Of a stretch of DNA of 42,440 bases, positions 25,672-34,332 are shown piece after piece (the stretch's first letter is position 1; each line of letters begins with the position of its first letter). The notes under the pieces are model-generated. The model searched no databases. It saw only the letters and a program-made list of their open reading frames with translations, and was not told where the DNA came from. Position numbers and translations under genes: made by a program. This stretch comes from JADHUC01 sp964617665 (GTDB lineage Bacteria > Planctomycetota > Planctomycetia > Pirellulales > Pirellulaceae): the NCBI GenBank assembly GCA_964617665.1, contig CAZUAH010000056.1, positions 1-42,440 of the forward strand, given 5' to 3'.

Positions 25672-26049
25672 GTCTTTGATGTTCGCTGCAGCCCGTGGGC
25701 CGCCGTGTTGTGTGAGTCGTCCAGTCTACCCGCTGCACGCGTCGTCGGCAAGGTTCGGACGCAGGAATGAATCCGTAGCGGAAGTCGTGAGACTTCCGTC
25801 GTTTGAGCAGCTAACGGACCGAATTCTCACGAATCCGGCTACGCGTCCTTCCAAAAACTCACGGGCGTTCTCCAGACGCGTTCCTGGGTCCGCAAGGTTC
25901 TGACTTGGATTATTCACGTAGGCCGGACCGAGGTCGCAAATGCGTGCCGTGGCTGCGCAAACCGTTTCCTACTCGAATCCACTATGCGCACGCAGGACGT
26001 CTGCAATATGCGACCGAAGTTCCGGCACCACAACTGCGCCCGCAAGGTT
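25672..26049. other. Gene-free spacer upstream of tRNA-Sec
   Basis: No gene is supported between the tRNA 5' end and the stop of the AsmA-like gene. The stretch contains the palindromic repeat at 25774-25843 and presumably the tRNA promoter, although no clear -35/-10 pair was found on the minus strand. Confidence 0.5.
25774..25843. repeat. Palindromic intergenic repeat (GGAAGTC-GTGA-GACTTCC type)
   Basis: An eight-base perfect hairpin CGGAAGTC-GTGA-GACTTCCG (25779-25798) sits inside a larger unit bounded by CGTAGC (25774-25779) and GCTACG (25838-25843). The unit also contains GAATTCTCACGAATCCGG. I recognise this style of element from planctomycete intergenic DNA; here there is one copy. Confidence 0.65.
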
Positions 26050-29000
26050 CTACCGCGGCGGACGGAGCAATCCTTCAAGCCCGCGGTTTAGGCCCTCTTC
26101 CAACAGCCGGCCCGCTGCGCCGCCGATCATGTTTCGCCCTATATCACGCAACGCTCGGCTGTCGATGTCAGGTTTCGACATAGTACCGCGAACGGGAATC
26201 TTCAGGGTTGTCCCCTTCAATGTCTGCAAATAAGGCTTGCCCGCGACCCAATTGTCACGGATTGGGACTTCAGTCAACAGCGCTAAAGATTGGTCGAAGC
26301 CGACCGAACCGCTTGTGCGGATCACGACGTCTCCGACTGTCACTGTGAAGTTCTGGTGGTAGACGCGTCCGTCCTTCACGTCGAATCTGATCTTCTGTGG
26401 CGATATGTTCAGTTGCGAGTTCTGCGATCCGCCACTTGGTAGCCGCCCCTCGACCGCCGCTTTCACCTGCTCGGCGATGCTCACGTAACGTTGAGCCAAC
26501 GGTCCAGGACCGATCTGTGCCGCGTGTAATTCCAGTTCACCATGGACTTCGCTTCGCCGTGGATCGGCCAATGGCACTTCGGCACCGTCCAGCGATGTGG
26601 AAAACGTGCCTTCGGCTCGAGTGGCCTCGGCCAGAAGTGGCGTCACATATTTGAGCCACGTGTTGCACATTTCCGGCGATATTCGCACATTCTCCACCAA
26701 CGGACCCTTTTTGACGTACAGCGGCGCAGAGGCTGAGTTCAGGTCGATCCACGGCGAGAGCTTGAATCGCCCTTCGCTTGCCGAGACATCCAACGGCTCG
26801 AATTGCACAAACCCACCGGTCAACCTTGCGACCAACTCACCTTCGCCGACATGAAGTCCGTGGATGTTTGCGGCCTGCCATCCAAAGTTCGCGCTTGCGG
26901 TCAACTGGGGCGAAACCAAGGGTCGCGAGGTAGTGCCATCGGGCACGGACGCACGTGGGGCCGCTTCCGCGGCGCTTGATGCCCCCGGTCGTACCAACGG
27001 CCCTTTCAACTTGAATTCCGCCTTGTCGCGGCCGGCAAGCTGGACATTCGGTCCCAAGCAATCGCCCAACTTCTTGGTCACATTGGCCAAATCGTAGTCG
27101 ATCTGTCCCGAGAGATCTGCAACTCGTTCGGTGCTGAGCGAATCGATTGTTCCCTTAGCCGACACGTGAAGTGTATCTGACGTGCCCGTGCAGGAGCCTA
27201 CAGTCAAGCGATCGTGGTCGCGGTCGTAGCGGCTGGTGGCTGCCAGTTTCAATGTTGGCTCGCGCCAGACTTCTTGCCAGTCGGGCGTTCGCGACACGGG
27301 CATCACGCCGTACGCTGCTGTTTTCGTCTCTCTGGTGACGTAAACGAGGTCTTTCACGTCCGCTGCCCATTCCACTTGCGTTGCGTCTCCCTGATGCGAT
27401 GCGCGGACGGTTCCCGTGGCCGATCCGCTCAATTGCTGATTGGCGGGTTGCCCGGGCTGGCTCAGCAGACGGCTGATGCGCTCCAAGTCGGCTCGATAAA
27501 CGAGCGAGCCGTCAATGGCCGGCGTCTTGTCCGAGAATTGCAGCACCAACTGATCCGCGCGAAACGCCACGGTGGAACTGGTCATCGTGGTGTCTTTGGC
27601 TAGTAGTTGCCCTTTGGACTGGTCCCATGTGCCTTTGGTTTCTAATTGAACACGCGGTTCGTCGATGGCCCAAGTGTCGCTTCGGGCGTGCAGTTGATCG
27701 ACGCGGACGTTGAGCGAATCCGCCTCGATTTTGTCAGCGGCAAGCGTAGCCGTGGCATCTACGTTGACCGCGCCTTCGATTTTCCAATCGGCGAGCGTAA
27801 ACAGCGGCTGCAATCGAGGAATCCACGATGCGAGTTGCCCGCCTGCGGCCAGCCGAATCGGCCATGCGGTCTGTTTGCTTGGATTTTCGATCGGTCGTGT
27901 CAATTCGGCCAGGAAGCGGTCGCTGCCGGACTGCAGTGTCAGTGATGCTGTCTTGACCTTGGATACCTCGCCTCCTTCAGCGACAGCCGTCGCGGCCACA
28001 TCAACGATCAGTTGCCGCTCCTCCCACGACGGGTTACCGGCGGCAGCCAACTTGAACTCGGCCAGTGTTATTCGACCATCGGCCGCAAACTGCTGATTGT
28101 CATCGCAGCGCCACTCGACTTCCCCGTTCAGGCGACCCGCAAGTTGGAGGTGGCCTAGGTCGATCAGTTGCCCGAGATCTTCAGCCATCTTTCCCAGATG
28201 CCCGTCAACAGTGGCCGAGCCCTGAGCGAACGTGCCTTTCCCTCTGATATTCAAGAAGTTCGAACTGCACATGAGTTGATCGATGACTGGCCCATCTTTC
28301 GTCTGCCGGAAATCGGCAGTCAGTACAACCGGCTCCCATGCGATTCTGCGGCCGTTGGTGAGGGCGGATAGGTCCTTCGCTTTCAGAGTCGCCGTGAAGT
28401 TTGGGTTCTCGACTGACTTGCTGGCCAGCGACAGCTCGAGTTTGCCTGATTCGATCTGCGTATCGGCGCGGATGTTCAAGGTGGAGGGCAGCATTCGAGC
28501 CAACCTTGCAGCATCCACCTCGCCGGTGACCTGCACTTCTTCCTTCTGCAATACGCTCAGCATGTCTGACCAGATTCTGCCCGAAGTCACGCTATCGGCC
28601 GGAACGGAGCCACTGGCCCGAAGGCTACCGAAGTCTGCATCGAGCGTCAGTCCGCTGACTCGCCATCGACTGGTATCTGTTTCAAACTGACCGCGACAGT
28701 TCAAGCGAGCCGTCTGTAGCCGGTCCTCGTTTGGCCACCCAGATGCGCGTGCTACAATGTCGTGGCCCTCCAGGCGGTCTATCTGAATCCGTTTTCTCTC
28801 GCCTGCTCCGTCCCACTGATAGAACGTGTCGCACGTCAAAGCCCCCTGGAGTTCAAGATCACCAATCCAACGACTCGCCACTTTGGCCAGCGGCTCCAAC
28901 TGCAGAGATTCGATCCGAACGGCCAATTGGCCCTCGCCCGAAGACTGCTCGGACGATTCGCTTGTGTTCCAGAGGAGATCGGCCGACACTTTTCCGGGGG

Positions 29001-29625
29001 CAGCGCCATTGGCCGCAACATTTGCGGTGACGCGTGCAAGGATCTGCTCCGGCGAGTCGTCTGAAAAGGTCATGTCGGCGTTCAAATCCTCGACACGCCA
29101 CTGCCCGCCAAGTGCGTCGTTGCGGACCTCCACGACGCCACCGACGATCTGCAGTTCGAACTCTTCAAGCGAGCCGTCAGATTCGCGATCCATATACGAT
29201 GCGAGTGCGTCTTCCCAATTGTTGCCATCTTCGCGCAACGCTAGTTGGACTGAGGGTTGGTCGATATGAAAGACGCCCGGACGATTCTTGTCGGACAACA
29301 ACCCCAGCAGCGACTTTTCGCTGCGCAACGACTTGACCTTGGCCAGCGGCTGTCCCTCGCCGTCGAACGCAGCGATATCGTGAGCCGACAGGGGCGAGAG
29401 CCACCCCAACGATGCCGTCCCGATCGTAACGCTCCCCTCGAAATCCGATAAAGCCGCGGATACAATCTTCTGTTTCAACGCGGTGTGAGCAACGATTACT
29501 GGAGCCAACCATACCAGTATGGCACCCAGCCCCAAAACGACGACCGCAATTGGCCAACGCCGTTTCCTGCGGCCGCGTCTGGCGTTCTTTCTGGAGAGTC
29601 TGTCTTCGCGTCTGCGGGAGGCCAT
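26050..29625 (-). CDS. AsmA-like large membrane-anchored protein
   Basis: This is a 1191-residue protein. A basic N-terminus (RRREDRLSRKNARRGRRKRR) is followed by one membrane helix (about residues 25-45) and a very long periplasmic beta-rich region. The start of that region, KIVSAALSDFEGSVTIGTA and LSPLSAHDI, resembles AsmA/YhdP/TamB-type proteins. The C-terminal domain (SQNSQLNISPQKIRFDVKDG, LLTEVPIRDNW, then LKIPVRGTMSKPDIDSRAL) is AsmA-like. Such proteins are thought to bridge the inner and outer membranes for lipid transport. With lpxK nearby this supports an asymmetric outer membrane (inference). The protein ends with helix-like GAAGRLLEEGLNRGLEGLL. It is divergent from the LarA-like gene, 101 bases between starts. 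Confidence 0.8.
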   Translation of the reverse strand: MASRRREDRLSRKNARRGRRKRRWPIAVVVLGLGAILVWLAPVIVAHTALKQKIVSAALSDFEGSVTIGTASLGWLSPLSAHDIAAFDGEGQPLAKVKSLRSEKSLLGLLSDKNRPGVFHIDQPSVQLALREDGNNWEDALASYMDRESDGSLEEFELQIVGGVVEVRNDALGGQWRVEDLNADMTFSDDSPEQILARVTANVAANGAAPGKVSADLLWNTSESSEQSSGEGQLAVRIESLQLEPLAKVASRWIGDLELQGALTCDTFYQWDGAGERKRIQIDRLEGHDIVARASGWPNEDRLQTARLNCRGQFETDTSRWRVSGLTLDADFGSLRASGSVPADSVTSGRIWSDMLSVLQKEEVQVTGEVDAARLARMLPSTLNIRADTQIESGKLELSLASKSVENPNFTATLKAKDLSALTNGRRIAWEPVVLTADFRQTKDGPVIDQLMCSSNFLNIRGKGTFAQGSATVDGHLGKMAEDLGQLIDLGHLQLAGRLNGEVEWRCDDNQQFAADGRITLAEFKLAAAGNPSWEERQLIVDVAATAVAEGGEVSKVKTASLTLQSGSDRFLAELTRPIENPSKQTAWPIRLAAGGQLASWIPRLQPLFTLADWKIEGAVNVDATATLAADKIEADSLNVRVDQLHARSDTWAIDEPRVQLETKGTWDQSKGQLLAKDTTMTSSTVAFRADQLVLQFSDKTPAIDGSLVYRADLERISRLLSQPGQPANQQLSGSATGTVRASHQGDATQVEWAADVKDLVYVTRETKTAAYGVMPVSRTPDWQEVWREPTLKLAATSRYDRDHDRLTVGSCTGTSDTLHVSAKGTIDSLSTERVADLSGQIDYDLANVTKKLGDCLGPNVQLAGRDKAEFKLKGPLVRPGASSAAEAAPRASVPDGTTSRPLVSPQLTASANFGWQAANIHGLHVGEGELVARLTGGFVQFEPLDVSASEGRFKLSPWIDLNSASAPLYVKKGPLVENVRISPEMCNTWLKYVTPLLAEATRAEGTFSTSLDGAEVPLADPRRSEVHGELELHAAQIGPGPLAQRYVSIAEQVKAAVEGRLPSGGSQNSQLNISPQKIRFDVKDGRVYHQNFTVTVGDVVIRTSGSVGFDQSLALLTEVPIRDNWVAGKPYLQTLKGTTLKIPVRGTMSKPDIDSRALRDIGRNMIGGAAGRLLEEGLNRGLEGLLRPPR

Positions 29626-29726
29626 GTCTCTGTTCCCTATTTTGACAACGCCCGGAATCGTGACGGATATACGTCGCGAATTCTAGGCGCAATTGGCCTT
29701 TGGGCCTAGATCGACCGGTGCTAGCT

Positions 29727-31022
29727 ATGTCAGATTACCCCCACATTTTTCGCGTTCGCCAATCGTTTCCGACGCCTCGGGTCGAGGACATACCCAGCGA
29801 GGTGGAATCTCAGCTTTCGCGGCTCTCGTTAGGTGACGAAGTGCAGTCGAACCAAACGGTTGCTATCACCGTCGGCAGTCGAGGTATCGCGAACATACCG
29901 GTGATCATCAAGGCGATCGTCGACCACTTGATACAACTTGGGGCCCAGCCGTTCATCGTGCCCGCCATGGGTAGCCACGGGGGTGGGACGGCCGAGGGGC
30001 AGTGGGACATGCTGGAAACGCTGGGGGTCACCGAACAGGCTTGCGGATGTCCTATCCGTTCCAGCATGGAAACCGCGATCGTCTGCCAGGCTGCGGAAGG
30101 ATTTCCTGTGCATTTCGATGGCCACGCTTACGAGGCCGATCACGTGGTGGTATGCGGCCGCGTTAAGCCACACACGAATTTCGTTGGCGACATCGAAAGT
30201 GGCCTGATGAAGATGATGTTGATCGGACTAGGCAAACACGAAGGTGCCAAGATCTACCATCGAGCGATCAAGGATTACAGTTTCGCGCAGATAGTTCGCA
30301 GCGTCGCTCAGGAAGTGCTTGCGAAGTGCAAGATCCTAGCCGGCGTGGCGGTTGTGGAAAACGGATACGATGAAACGGCCAAGATCGAAGCCGTCAGACC
30401 CAGCGAGTTTGAACAGCAGGAGAAGGAACTCCTACAACTTGCCAAACAGTGGATGCCTCGACTGCCATTCGATTCGGGGCATATCCTGCTGATTGACCAG
30501 ATTGGCAAGAACATCAGTGGCACAGGTATGGACACGAACGTCGTGGGGCGGAAATTCGGTTGTCACAAGCCGGGACCGGACGAGTATCCCAAGATCCAAA
30601 ACCTGGTGATTCGCAGTTTGACGGAAGAAACGCATGGTAACGCGACAGGAGTGGGTCTGGCCGAGTTTTGCCGAAGTCGAGTGTTGCAGCAGTGCAATGT
30701 TGCTATCACTCGGCTGAACTGCTACACCGGCGGACACGCGGTGGGCGCGATGATGCCACTTGACTACCAAACGGATCGCGAGATCCTGGACGTCACAATG
30801 CCGTTGATCGGTCTCACAGACCCGCCGAACGCCAAACTGATGTGGATCCGTAACACTCTGGACGTGGCCGAAGTCGAATGCTCGGCGGCCTACCTGGACG
30901 AAGCGAGGCAGCGATCGGACCTGGAAGTCATCCGGGAACCTGGTCCATTACCGCTCGATCCTAATGGGAACCTACCAGACGATGTGAGGGGTTGGCAGAG
31001 TGATTCGTTACAGTCGGGGTAA
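29727..31022 (+). CDS. LarA-like (DUF2088) protein, putative nickel-pincer isomerase relative
   Basis: This is a 431-residue protein of the lactate racemase LarA superfamily. Recognisable blocks are the N-terminal VAITVGSRGIANIPVIIKAI, then FIVPAMGSHGGGTAEGQWDM, the VKPHTNFVGDIESGLMKMML block and GLGKHEGAKIYHRAI. Characterised LarA uses a nickel-pincer nucleotide and makes or racemises 2-hydroxy acids. This branch has no assigned substrate that I know of. No larB, larC or larE cofactor genes are nearby, so maturation would have to be encoded elsewhere. The ATG at 29727 is chosen over an upstream TTG; its ribosome site is weak. It is cytoplasmic, with no signal peptide. Confidence 0.82.
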   Translation: MSDYPHIFRVRQSFPTPRVEDIPSEVESQLSRLSLGDEVQSNQTVAITVGSRGIANIPVIIKAIVDHLIQLGAQPFIVPAMGSHGGGTAEGQWDMLETLGVTEQACGCPIRSSMETAIVCQAAEGFPVHFDGHAYEADHVVVCGRVKPHTNFVGDIESGLMKMMLIGLGKHEGAKIYHRAIKDYSFAQIVRSVAQEVLAKCKILAGVAVVENGYDETAKIEAVRPSEFEQQEKELLQLAKQWMPRLPFDSGHILLIDQIGKNISGTGMDTNVVGRKFGCHKPGPDEYPKIQNLVIRSLTEETHGNATGVGLAEFCRSRVLQQCNVAITRLNCYTGGHAVGAMMPLDYQTDREILDVTMPLIGLTDPPNAKLMWIRNTLDVAEVECSAAYLDEARQRSDLEVIREPGPLPLDPNGNLPDDVRGWQSDSLQSG

Positions 31023-31236
31023 TCCCCCAAAACCACTGCCCGCCGGACGTTTTTTTTAAGCACCCAGCCAGCCACAGCCGATTCAAGACTATGTAACCAT
31101 GTAGTCGATGCTTCTTCCAAGCGGTGCTTGCGTGCGCAGAGGAAGATGGTCTTAAGTTGTAAACGTGCGTACAGTCGGTGGCATCGTCGGCCGGCAGTTA
31201 CGCTCAATTTCAATCCCAGTAAGGTGGTGACCCAAA

Positions 31237-31746
31237 ATGAGAACACTGAGTAAGTCGATGCTGTGGCTGGCTGCGATCGGTTTGGTCGTGCCCCAAGTCA
31301 GAATCGCCTCCGCGGCAGATGTGCAGCCAACTGCAGGCCAGCAGATGGCGGTGGTAGACGTTTCCTTGACCCAAGACAACCTATTGCAGGGCCAACTGGT
31401 TGATAGCGCGGGAGCTCCCAAGGCAAAGGCGCAAATGACACTTGCCTCTGGCGGTGAGGTCGTGACTCGCGGCGTGACCAATGAGAAAGGCTTTTTCGCT
31501 CTCCAAGTCGACAAGGGGGGTGTCTATGCCTTGTCCGACGGCCAAACCTCGGCACTCGTCCGTGCTTGGACAAGCCAAGCGGCACCGCCCTCGGCCAACA
31601 CCGGTGTGCTGATGGTATCCGGGCAGGATGTAAGCCGGGCCAATCTTGGTAATGGCAACCTAGGCACCGTCATCGGTTGGGCGGCTGTGATCGGTATCGT
31701 GACGGCGGTCATCATCGCCGCTTCGGATGACGACGACGCCAGCTAG
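31237..31746 (+). CDS. Small secreted protein with carboxypeptidase-regulatory-like fold and Asp-rich tail (paralogue A)
   Basis: This is a 169-residue protein. A signal peptide ends near residue 27 (IASA-AD). A compact beta-rich domain follows, with LLQGQLVDSAGAPKAKAQMT and TNEKGFFALQVDKGGVYAL, which looks like a carboxypeptidase-regulatory/Cna-B-like fold. Next comes RAWTSQAAPPSANTGVLMV, a C-terminal hydrophobic helix (about 143-162), and the terminal sequence SDDDDAS. The next gene is a paralogue with the same order and tail. The ATG is preceded by AAGGTGG. A terminator follows (31776-31827). Function is unknown; a membrane- or surface-attached protein is likely. Confidence 0.8.
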   Translation: MRTLSKSMLWLAAIGLVVPQVRIASAADVQPTAGQQMAVVDVSLTQDNLLQGQLVDSAGAPKAKAQMTLASGGEVVTRGVTNEKGFFALQVDKGGVYALSDGQTSALVRAWTSQAAPPSANTGVLMVSGQDVSRANLGNGNLGTVIGWAAVIGIVTAVIIAASDDDDAS

Positions 31747-31775
31747 TCCGAAGGCGTACAAACGGGATACATAAC

Positions 31776-31827
31776 GCCGATCAGTCTCACCGGTACGGAC
31801 CGGAGAGGCTGATCGGCATTTTTCTTT
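31776..31827 (+). terminator. Rho-independent terminator after paralogue A
   Basis: Arms GCCGATCAG (31776-31784) and CTGATCGGC (31809-31817) form a stem with further partial pairing inside. It is followed by ATTTTTCTTTG (31818 onward). It lies 29 bases after the stop and separates the two paralogues into independent transcripts. Confidence 0.85.
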
Positions 31828-32059
31828 GCGCCTATCTTGCGTGTCAAGATATGACGATTGCAACGATTCTTTCGATTTTTCTGATAAAAGCATGAAGAAT
31901 CTCCGAGCGATGGCCGATCATGGGTGACGGTGCGGCTCATCAACGAGCTGCAAGTCAACTTCTCTGTTGGAATCCGGCTGGCGGCTGTGTTGGGAAAGAC
32001 GTTGTTACACCTGCCGCCGGAGAGTCACTATTCTCATCTACCCAAAGAGGTCAGTCGTT

Positions 32060-32584
32060 ATGAGACCAATGCGAATCGCCCGCGGCGGACTAGTAGTCTT
32101 GGCGTCATTCGGGATGCTCGTTCCTCAACTAGCCTTTGGAAGCGGACCCGCAGATAACGGGCAACCACTCGCCCGTTCGTCCACTGCTATCAGTGATATC
32201 GCATTGCAAGAGAATGGGCTTCTGGAAGGGCAAGTGCTCGACACACAAGGCATACCAGTCACCGGTGTTCCTGTCGCGGTTGTTCAGCAGGGAAAAGCCG
32301 TGGCAGTGACCAAGACCAATACATCTGGTCGTTTTGCATTCGAGGGGCTGGGAGGCGGCCTTTTCCAAGTGGTGACTCAACAAGGCGGAGCGGCGTATCG
32401 GTTGTGGGCACCAGGCACTGCCCCGCCATCGGCGCCAACGGACGCACTGATTGTGAACGGCGACACTGTCGTACGCGGTGGAATGGGCGGCGGATTGCTG
32501 TCCAATCCGTGGTTTCTGGGCGGTGTCGTGGCAGCAGCTGTTGCGATTCCTCTGATCCTGGATGACGACGACGACGCTAGCTAA
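32060..32584 (+). CDS. Small secreted protein with carboxypeptidase-regulatory-like fold and Asp-rich tail (paralogue B)
   Basis: This is a 174-residue paralogue of the preceding gene. It has a signal peptide (about 1-27, ending AFGSG), then LLEGQVLDTQGIPVTGVPVA and TSGRFAFEGLGGGLFQVV, matching a regulatory-type beta-sandwich. RLWAPGTAPPSAPTDALIV aligns with RAWTSQAAPPSANTGVLMV of its neighbour. A Gly-rich C-terminal hydrophobic segment leads to the terminal LDDDDDAS. GAGG lies nine bases before the ATG at 32060; a longer frame upstream is not conserved. A stem-loop follows (32614-32643). Function is unknown. Confidence 0.8.
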   Translation: MRPMRIARGGLVVLASFGMLVPQLAFGSGPADNGQPLARSSTAISDIALQENGLLEGQVLDTQGIPVTGVPVAVVQQGKAVAVTKTNTSGRFAFEGLGGGLFQVVTQQGGAAYRLWAPGTAPPSAPTDALIVNGDTVVRGGMGGGLLSNPWFLGGVVAAAVAIPLILDDDDDAS

Positions 32585-32613
32585 GCGTAGTATTCAGGCA
32601 TAGTCTTTCGCGA

Positions 32614-32646
32614 AGCCGTGTGGCGACGGAACGCTACACGGCTTTG
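32614..32646 (+). terminator. Stem-loop after paralogue B
   Basis: AGCCGTGT (32614-32621) pairs with ACACGGCT (32636-32643) around a 14-base loop, followed by only TT. It is probably a weak intrinsic terminator 30 bases after the stop. Confidence 0.6.
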
Positions 32647-32810
32647 CCATGCGCAAGCGACAACACGCCATCATCCGGCAGGCCGTTTTTCGTCTTTCCC
32701 GGCGACCCCAAATTCGGCTACTGTACGCCATCGGAACTGCAGGTCCACTGTGCCGCGTCCGGCGAGCAGTGACACGGTTGTTTCTTCAACATCTCGCCGA
32801 AGACGTCGAC

Positions 32811-33710
32811 ATGCAGGTCGCTCACATCGGTCGAAATCGTCAGGGCATGGCAGCCGTACTTGTTCCCGTGCTATTGCTGCTGTCGGGCTGTCACACAACT
32901 GGTCGCCTCAATTGGAGCGACGTTGATCCATTTCCGGACGCGAACCAGCGTTTCTTCTGGGGCAACAATCAGAGCCTGTGGCGAAACTGGGGCGCCGAGA
33001 ATCTGCAGAGCGGCGATATCCTGTTTGTCCAAGGTGAAAGCCGCATTCTGATGGGGCTGGTGAATTTCTCGAGAATCTGCACAGAACTAGCGGACAGCAA
33101 GTTTTCACATGTCGCGCTGGTGTCTCGCGAAAACGACGGACTCGTGGTCTACGATACTGTCGTTGGCGGGCCTCGACGGATACCGTTTGACGACTTCGTT
33201 GCCGACCGGCGCATCTGGAAGGTCGCCGTCAAGCGGTTGCGCCCCGAGCATCAGAGTCACGTGCCAGTCGCCATCGCCTATTGTCGTCAGGCACACCAGA
33301 GCAAGACGGACTTCGATGAGGATTTCCAGCTCAACAACGATCGGCTGTACTGTACGGAACTTATCGAATTGGCCTTTCGTCACGCCGGTCTGCCGTTGTC
33401 CGAACCCATTCGCATCGACGAGTTGCCAGGGTACGAACTGGTTTCGGAGCCGACCAAACGTCTTGTCCAGACGGCTACGTCCATCGAGATGGATCAGGAA
33501 GTCCTCCTGCCAGGCAACGATTCGATTGGAATTTGGGCCAATCCACGATTGGACTTGGTTCTTGACGTGACCGAGGTCTCTTCACCCCCCAGCGGTGTGT
33601 CCGTTCGTCGCGAGAACTCGGGAGGGCGAGGTCCCTGCCGGACCGGCGTGGAGTATGCGGCTCGGCAGGACCTTCGCCCCTCCGGGTCGACCCAGGTACT
33701 TCGGAATTGA
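32811..33710 (+). CDS. YiiX-type NlpC/P60-like cysteine hydrolase lipoprotein
   Basis: This is a 299-residue predicted lipoprotein. The signal VLVPVLLLLSGC has the lipidated Cys near residue 27. The enzyme domain matches the YiiX/YebB permuted NlpC/P60 family: LQSGDILFVQ, the catalytic His in FSHVALV (about 100), and the catalytic Cys in LYCTELIELAFRHAG (about 181). Such enzymes are thought to cut amide or ester bonds in the envelope. The start is uncertain: 32811 gives a basic signal n-region, 32847 also fits, and the frame is open to 32649. The last 30-odd residues are read through a palindromic intergenic repeat (33617-33687), so the C-terminal tail is probably not native. Confidence 0.78.
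   Translation: MQVAHIGRNRQGMAAVLVPVLLLLSGCHTTGRLNWSDVDPFPDANQRFFWGNNQSLWRNWGAENLQSGDILFVQGESRILMGLVNFSRICTELADSKFSHVALVSRENDGLVVYDTVVGGPRRIPFDDFVADRRIWKVAVKRLRPEHQSHVPVAIAYCRQAHQSKTDFDEDFQLNNDRLYCTELIELAFRHAGLPLSEPIRIDELPGYELVSEPTKRLVQTATSIEMDQEVLLPGNDSIGIWANPRLDLVLDVTEVSSPPSGVSVRRENSGGRGPCRTGVEYAARQDLRPSGSTQVLRN
33617..33687. repeat. Palindromic repeat copy inside the 3' end of a coding sequence
   Basis: The left arm CGGGAGGGCGAGGTCCCTGC (33619 onward) pairs imperfectly with the right arm GGCAGGACCTTCGCCCCTCC (about 33664 onward). The same family lies at 3147-3220. Here it has entered the lipoprotein gene's end and supplies its last codons before a TGA at 33708. Confidence 0.8.
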
Positions 33711-33731
33711 TAAGAGCGAAGCCAAAAATCG

Positions 33732-34103
33732 CTATAGGCTCAAGTATCTCAAGACGTTGCGGATTGGCTGGCCGGGCACGTAGAGCTTCGGCTGACCGAT
33801 GATACCGCGTCCGAAGTAATACTGTTGCGGAACCGCCATCATTGGAACCAGCGGCTTGTAAGTCACCGTTGGCGCGTAACCTGGATGCGGCAGAGGCGTG
33901 TAGATTCGCCCCGTGTTCGCACCAACCGCGCGCGGTGGCGGGTCCATTATCAGCACAGGTGGTCGATCGGCGGCAACTGGGCGGGATGGCCACACAGTTG
34001 GCGCCGACACGATGATCGGTTGTCGAACAACAGGATCGCCTGCCCTGGCGAATGAAACGCAAACCATCGTGAGGATTGCACCAACTACCAATCGACTACT
34101 CAT
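33732..34103 (-). CDS. Small secreted Pro-rich protein, function unknown
   Basis: This is a 123-residue protein with a clear signal peptide (residues 1-21, SSRLVVGAILTMVCVSFARA). The mature part is rich in Pro and Val and ends YYFGRGIIGQPKLYVPGQPI and RNVLRYLSL. The start at 34103 is strongly supported by AAGGAGA seven bases upstream; the longer open frame to 34343 is not. The C-terminal motif YVPGQPxRN recalls short planctomycete secreted proteins, but I cannot name a family. It is convergent with the lipoprotein gene, with 21 bases between stops. Confidence 0.75.
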   Translation of the reverse strand: MSSRLVVGAILTMVCVSFARAGDPVVRQPIIVSAPTVWPSRPVAADRPPVLIMDPPPRAVGANTGRIYTPLPHPGYAPTVTYKPLVPMMAVPQQYYFGRGIIGQPKLYVPGQPIRNVLRYLSL

Positions 34104-34332
34104 TCGGCGTCTCCTTTGCAGCCCGAGAGTACGGTCCCCCGTTTCCATCAGCGGAATTCTCTCGGAGATGCGCCGGCAGGCAACCGGGAGGCGGGACTTT
34201 TTCGCGCCGATCGAAGGCTCGTCGGTCAGACTGTGACGCAAGATCTTGTCGTGACGGTCGTTGCGGACTTTGACGCTACCGCTAGCAGGCGACCGATGGT
34301 CCGCAAGAAAATCGAGCGAGTCACTTTTGCGG

